64,000 nucleotides of DNA, taken from positions 3,425,001 through 3,489,000 of the forward strand of contig NZ_JAVIWK010000001.1 in assembly GCF_034314165.1 (NCBI RefSeq), in the 5' to 3' direction. This DNA is from Pseudomonas sp. Bout1 (lineage in GTDB: Bacteria; Pseudomonadota; Gammaproteobacteria; Pseudomonadales; Pseudomonadaceae). The notes beneath the pieces were generated by a model, which worked only from the letters and a program-made list of their open reading frames with translations, did no database searches and was not told the DNA's origin. Positions 61,509-64,000 of the stretch are shown in pieces. The translations under genes and the position numbers were made by a program. Positions within the stretch are counted from its first letter, which is position 1. Every line of letters starts with the position of its first letter.

Positions 61509-62296
61509 GCACACGTAATCGTCGCCTGGTGGACCTGTCCGTCGCCCTCGAAAACAATCCTTACACCGATCCGCCACCGTTGCTGCCGAAGATCGATTAC
61601 ATGGACCACCAGGCCGGTATCGATGAGCTGTTGGCGATGTTCCCCGGGTTGAACATCAAAGACATGCCTGGCCAGGAAGCCTGGGCGGCCGAACGCCTGA
61701 ACATAACCACCCACAGCGGCACGCACATGGACGCACCATGGCACTATGCTTCCACCACCGATGGTGGCAAGCCGGCCTATGGCATTGACGAACTGCCGTT
61801 GGATTGGTGTTTGCGACCCGGAGTTAAGCTTGATTTTCGGTATTTACCTGATGGGCATGTAGTGACCGCTGCAGAGATCGAAACTGAGCTCAAGCGCATT
61901 GAATATGTGCTGCAACCGCTGGACATCGTGCTGGTGAATACCCGTGCCGGCGCGTTGTTTGGGCAGCCGGGCTACCTCGATGCCGGCGTGGGTATCGGCC
62001 GCGAGGCTACGCTCTATCTGCTGGAGCGCGGGGTGCGCGTAGTGGGAACTGACGCATGGAGTTGGGACGCACCGTTCAGCTATACCCGTGCGCGTTTTGC
62101 TGCCACTGGAGATAGTTCTCTTATCTGGGAAGGTCACAAGGCTGGGCGCGACATTGGCTACGGGCAGATGGAAAAACTGGCCAATCTCGACTTACTTCCT
62201 GCTCATGGTTTCGAGGTGTCGTGTTTCCCCTATAAAATCAAACACGCCTCGGCAGGTTTTGTTCGGGCGGTTGCGATCTTTGAGGATTGTCTGTGA
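61505..62296 (+). CDS. Cyclase family protein (kynurenine formamidase-like metal hydrolase)
   Basis: A 263-residue protein of the Cyclase/KynB fold. The metal motif is ITTHSGTHMDAPWHYAS (H-x-G-T-H-x-D-x-x-x-H), followed by VVGTDAWSWDAPF. Members include kynurenine formamidase and putative polyketide-type cyclases or lactonases. It is the last gene of the DUF1302 operon, overlapping the FAH gene by 4 bp. Together they suggest processing of an amide, lactone or ring-cleavage product brought in by the envelope proteins. The specific substrate is unknown. Confidence 0.88.
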   Translation: MSTRNRRLVDLSVALENNPYTDPPPLLPKIDYMDHQAGIDELLAMFPGLNIKDMPGQEAWAAERLNITTHSGTHMDAPWHYASTTDGGKPAYGIDELPLDWCLRPGVKLDFRYLPDGHVVTAAEIETELKRIEYVLQPLDIVLVNTRAGALFGQPGYLDAGVGIGREATLYLLERGVRVVGTDAWSWDAPFSYTRARFAATGDSSLIWEGHKAGRDIGYGQMEKLANLDLLPAHGFEVSCFPYKIKHASAGFVRAVAIFEDCL

Positions 62297-62320
62297 GGGC
62301 GGTGACTCAACAGTAGCTCT

Positions 62321-63250
62321 TCAGTCATAAATTCCGAGCCTAGACAATGAATCAACATCCAGGGTGTCGAGCGATTCAATTGAGCAGAGCAGGGCGTCGA
62401 TGAAAGCCCGTACTTTGGTCGAGAGACTGTGGTGATCCGCATAGACTGCATATACCTCTACACTCAGAGGCGGCTGATCAGAAAATAGACGAACCAGTTC
62501 GCCATGCGCAATGGCTGGCAGGGCTAAGTAGTCAGGGAGCAGCCCAATGCCGCCGCCGTGAATTAAAATTTTCTCAACAATATCGGTACCCGGAGTGCGA
62601 ACGCGCCCTGGATTGTCTGTTGTTGACTTGCCGAATGCGCTATCGCCGGAGAGCCAAGATAATAATTTGTCAGGACGACCAATCAAGTCGTGATCGGACA
62701 AATCCTCAAGGGTTTGAGGCGTACCACGCTCGGCCAAATAACTAGCGCTCGCGCACGTCCAAAGTTCAGTTGAGCGGATACGACGTGCGACGAGCAGTGA
62801 GTCGGCCATCGCGCCTATGCGGATGGTGAGATCGAACTCTCCGGAAAGCATATTTATGCGTTCATCTGTTGCCACTATCTCTACCAGAATGGAGGGATAT
62901 TGCTTCAGGAAAGATGGCAACATGGGCGCAATAATGCATCGGCTAAAGGAGCTAGGTGCATTAATCCGCAGCACACCACTCGGCACGCCCGCATGGGCAA
63001 CCATTGTGCTCATCGCGACCTCAACGCTTTCAAGAATCTGCAAGGCTTGTGGATAAAGCAAATTCCCTGCGTCCGTCAGCCGAAGATGCCGTGTCGAACG
63101 CTCGACAAGTGCAGCACCTGCCATATTTTCAAGGCGCGCCATTGAGCGACTCACCGAAGACTTCGGTGCTCCCAGGGATTTAGCGGCGGCCGACACACTT
63201 TTTAAATCCGCTATGCGGATAAATGCACGTAGATCATTTATTTCGAACAT
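62321..63250 (-). CDS. LysR family regulator divergent from an Old Yellow Enzyme gene
   Basis: A 309-residue LysR protein. The HTH is LRAFIRIADLKSVSAAAKSL, then GAPKSSVSRSMARLENMAGA. The effector domain from about residue 90 begins GVLRINAPSSFSRCIIAPML. It resembles the branch that controls divergent flavin oxidoreductase genes. ATG 63250 is chosen because the HTH begins at once; the open frame to 63370 is in the divergent promoter. A CCAAATTTGG palindrome (63262-63271) is just upstream. It is convergent with the cyclase gene. Confidence 0.9.
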   Translation of the reverse strand: MFEINDLRAFIRIADLKSVSAAAKSLGAPKSSVSRSMARLENMAGAALVERSTRHLRLTDAGNLLYPQALQILESVEVAMSTMVAHAGVPSGVLRINAPSSFSRCIIAPMLPSFLKQYPSILVEIVATDERINMLSGEFDLTIRIGAMADSLLVARRIRSTELWTCASASYLAERGTPQTLEDLSDHDLIGRPDKLLSWLSGDSAFGKSTTDNPGRVRTPGTDIVEKILIHGGGIGLLPDYLALPAIAHGELVRLFSDQPPLSVEVYAVYADHHSLSTKVRAFIDALLCSIESLDTLDVDSLSRLGIYD

Positions 63251-63261
63251 AACCCAGCGTT

Positions 63262-63271
63262 CCAAATTTGG
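63262..63271. promoter_or_regulatory. Palindrome, candidate LysR operator
   Basis: CCAAATTTGG is a perfect 10-bp palindrome 12 bp upstream of the LysR start and 117 bp upstream of the Old Yellow Enzyme start. A CTGT...ACAG dyad also lies between them. Binding is inferred from position. Confidence 0.4.
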
Positions 63272-63387
63272 GACTGTTTGTCCACGTTTTCGAGTCTCTT
63301 CATGCCAAGTATCTGTTGTTAAGGTGACAGAGTCAGTTACAGGTATCTCTTTGCAGACCCAAATCCCCATAAATACAGGACTACACC

Positions 63388-64000
63388 TTGAAAATTCTCG
63401 AGTCGTATCAGCTTGGCGCTCTGGCGTTGAGTAATCGAGTGGTTATGGCTCCCATGACCCGCAGTCGTGCCCGAGCCGATGGCGTTCCTGGTGATCTGGC
63501 CGCCCTTTATTACACCCAACGCTCATCGATGGGGTTGATTGTCTCTGAGGCAATCAACATTTCAGAAGGGGCGGTGGGTGTGCCGAATACGCCTGGCATT
63601 TACACAATGGCCCAGATCGAAGGGTGGCACGAGGTAACCTCCGCGGTGCACTCTCAGGGAGGTCTTATCTACGCCCAACTCTGGCATACAGGTCGAGCTG
63701 GTCATTCGAGCGCTCGCGCAGGTGTGTCTGGTGTCGCGCCCAGTGCGATCAGGATCGAGGGGCAGAAGTCCTTCACCAGTGATGGGCCGATGGATTTCGA
63801 GGTGCCTCATGCACTCACCATTGAGGAGATACGGGCGGTGATAGGTGATTACCGAGATGCCGCTATGAATGCGCGAATGGCGGGTTTCGATGGTGTCGAG
63901 TTACATGCGGCCTTCGGCTATTTGCCCAATCAATTTTTAGTCGATGGTGCTAACCAGCGTACGGACTCATACGGTGGCAGCATTGCTAATAGAGTGCGCT
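63388..64000 (+). CDS. Old Yellow Enzyme-family alkene reductase, partial (3' end outside window)
   Basis: The frame is open from TTG 63388 to the window edge (204 codons). It begins LKILESYQLGALALSNRVVM with the OYE opening APMTRSRA. It then has YAQLWHTGRAGHS (substrate-binding His) and GFDGVELHAAFGYLPNQFLV, followed by ANQRTDSYGGSIANR, all near-invariant in NemA/XenA-type FMN ene-reductases; the usual HxANGYL is HAAFGYL here. These enzymes reduce activated C=C bonds or nitro esters with NAD(P)H. AGGA (63377-63380) precedes the TTG start by 7 bases. It is divergent from a LysR gene that probably controls it. Confidence 0.85.
   Translation, partial: MKILESYQLGALALSNRVVMAPMTRSRARADGVPGDLAALYYTQRSSMGLIVSEAINISEGAVGVPNTPGIYTMAQIEGWHEVTSAVHSQGGLIYAQLWHTGRAGHSSARAGVSGVAPSAIRIEGQKSFTSDGPMDFEVPHALTIEEIRAVIGDYRDAAMNARMAGFDGVELHAAFGYLPNQFLVDGANQRTDSYGGSIANRVR

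Noticed and set aside
1..64000. tRNA, rRNA, CRISPR, prophage or insertion-sequence genes
   Set aside because: No cloverleaf, array of spaced repeats, integrase, transposase or structural phage protein could be recognised.

Overview
The window is a 64-kb piece of a Pseudomonas chromosome, most likely from the P. fluorescens group. This is inferred from the high-GC coding style, the OprD and DUF1302/DUF1329 families, the P. fluorescens-type REP doublet and the many Hfq/Crc-type A-rich motifs at start codons. No rRNA, tRNA, CRISPR array, insertion sequence or phage gene was recognised. The region is mostly accessory catabolism and transport. Genes at both edges are cut by the window: an NmrA-like reductase on the left and an Old Yellow Enzyme on the right.

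Layout. 1-3.6 kb: NmrA-like fragment, an Lrp/AsnC regulator divergent from an EamA exporter, and a molybdate/tungstate-type ABC binding protein and permease with no ATPase. 3.5-7.5 kb: rlhA (23S rRNA hydroxylation), a REP doublet, a RidA protein and an OprD porin. 8.1-12.2 kb: a QseBC/PmrAB-like two-component system, a lipoprotein hydrolase and a MipA/OmpV protein; PmrA-box-like repeats lie upstream of both the regulator and mipA. 12.2-19.8 kb: LysR divergent from an M20 amidohydrolase, MHS-type MFS transporter, GH3 beta-glycosidase and porin, which looks like a conjugate-scavenging set. 20-22.9 kb: trehalose synthase treS convergent with a GntR regulator. 23-28 kb: a sulfonate/nitrate-type ABC transporter followed by a large uncharacterised PHP-like protein. 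28-34 kb: an RND tripartite efflux operon on the minus strand. 34.3-36.6 kb: a sulfonate-type binding protein and a flavin-dependent monooxygenase. 36.6-37.7 kb: a 48-residue membrane protein, a P-loop kinase and a long dyad.

37.7-51.5 kb is a sugar or polyol catabolic island. The leftward operon encodes a FAH-fold (XylX-like) dehydratase, a 2-hydroxyacid dehydrogenase and an SDR. The rightward run encodes an aldehyde dehydrogenase, FGGY kinase, HAD phosphatase, RpiR regulator, RpiA paralogue, ribose-type ABC transporter (with a 1-nt frameshift near the start of the ATPase gene) and an alpha-ketoglutaric-semialdehyde-type dehydrogenase. Together they suggest an oxidative (Weimberg-like) route and a kinase route for pentoses or related polyols. 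51.6-62.3 kb: a LysR gene divergent from a seven-gene operon (DUF1302, DUF1329, YCF48-like propeller, MMPL/RND permease, MFS, FAH hydrolase, cyclase), apparently a trans-envelope uptake/processing system for a hydrophobic or aromatic compound. The window ends with another LysR divergent from an Old Yellow Enzyme.

The most informative non-coding signal is a set of eight AAnAAnAA motifs beside ribosome binding sites or start codons of the sugar, DUF1302 and M20 operons. It points to coordinated Hfq/Crc catabolite repression.
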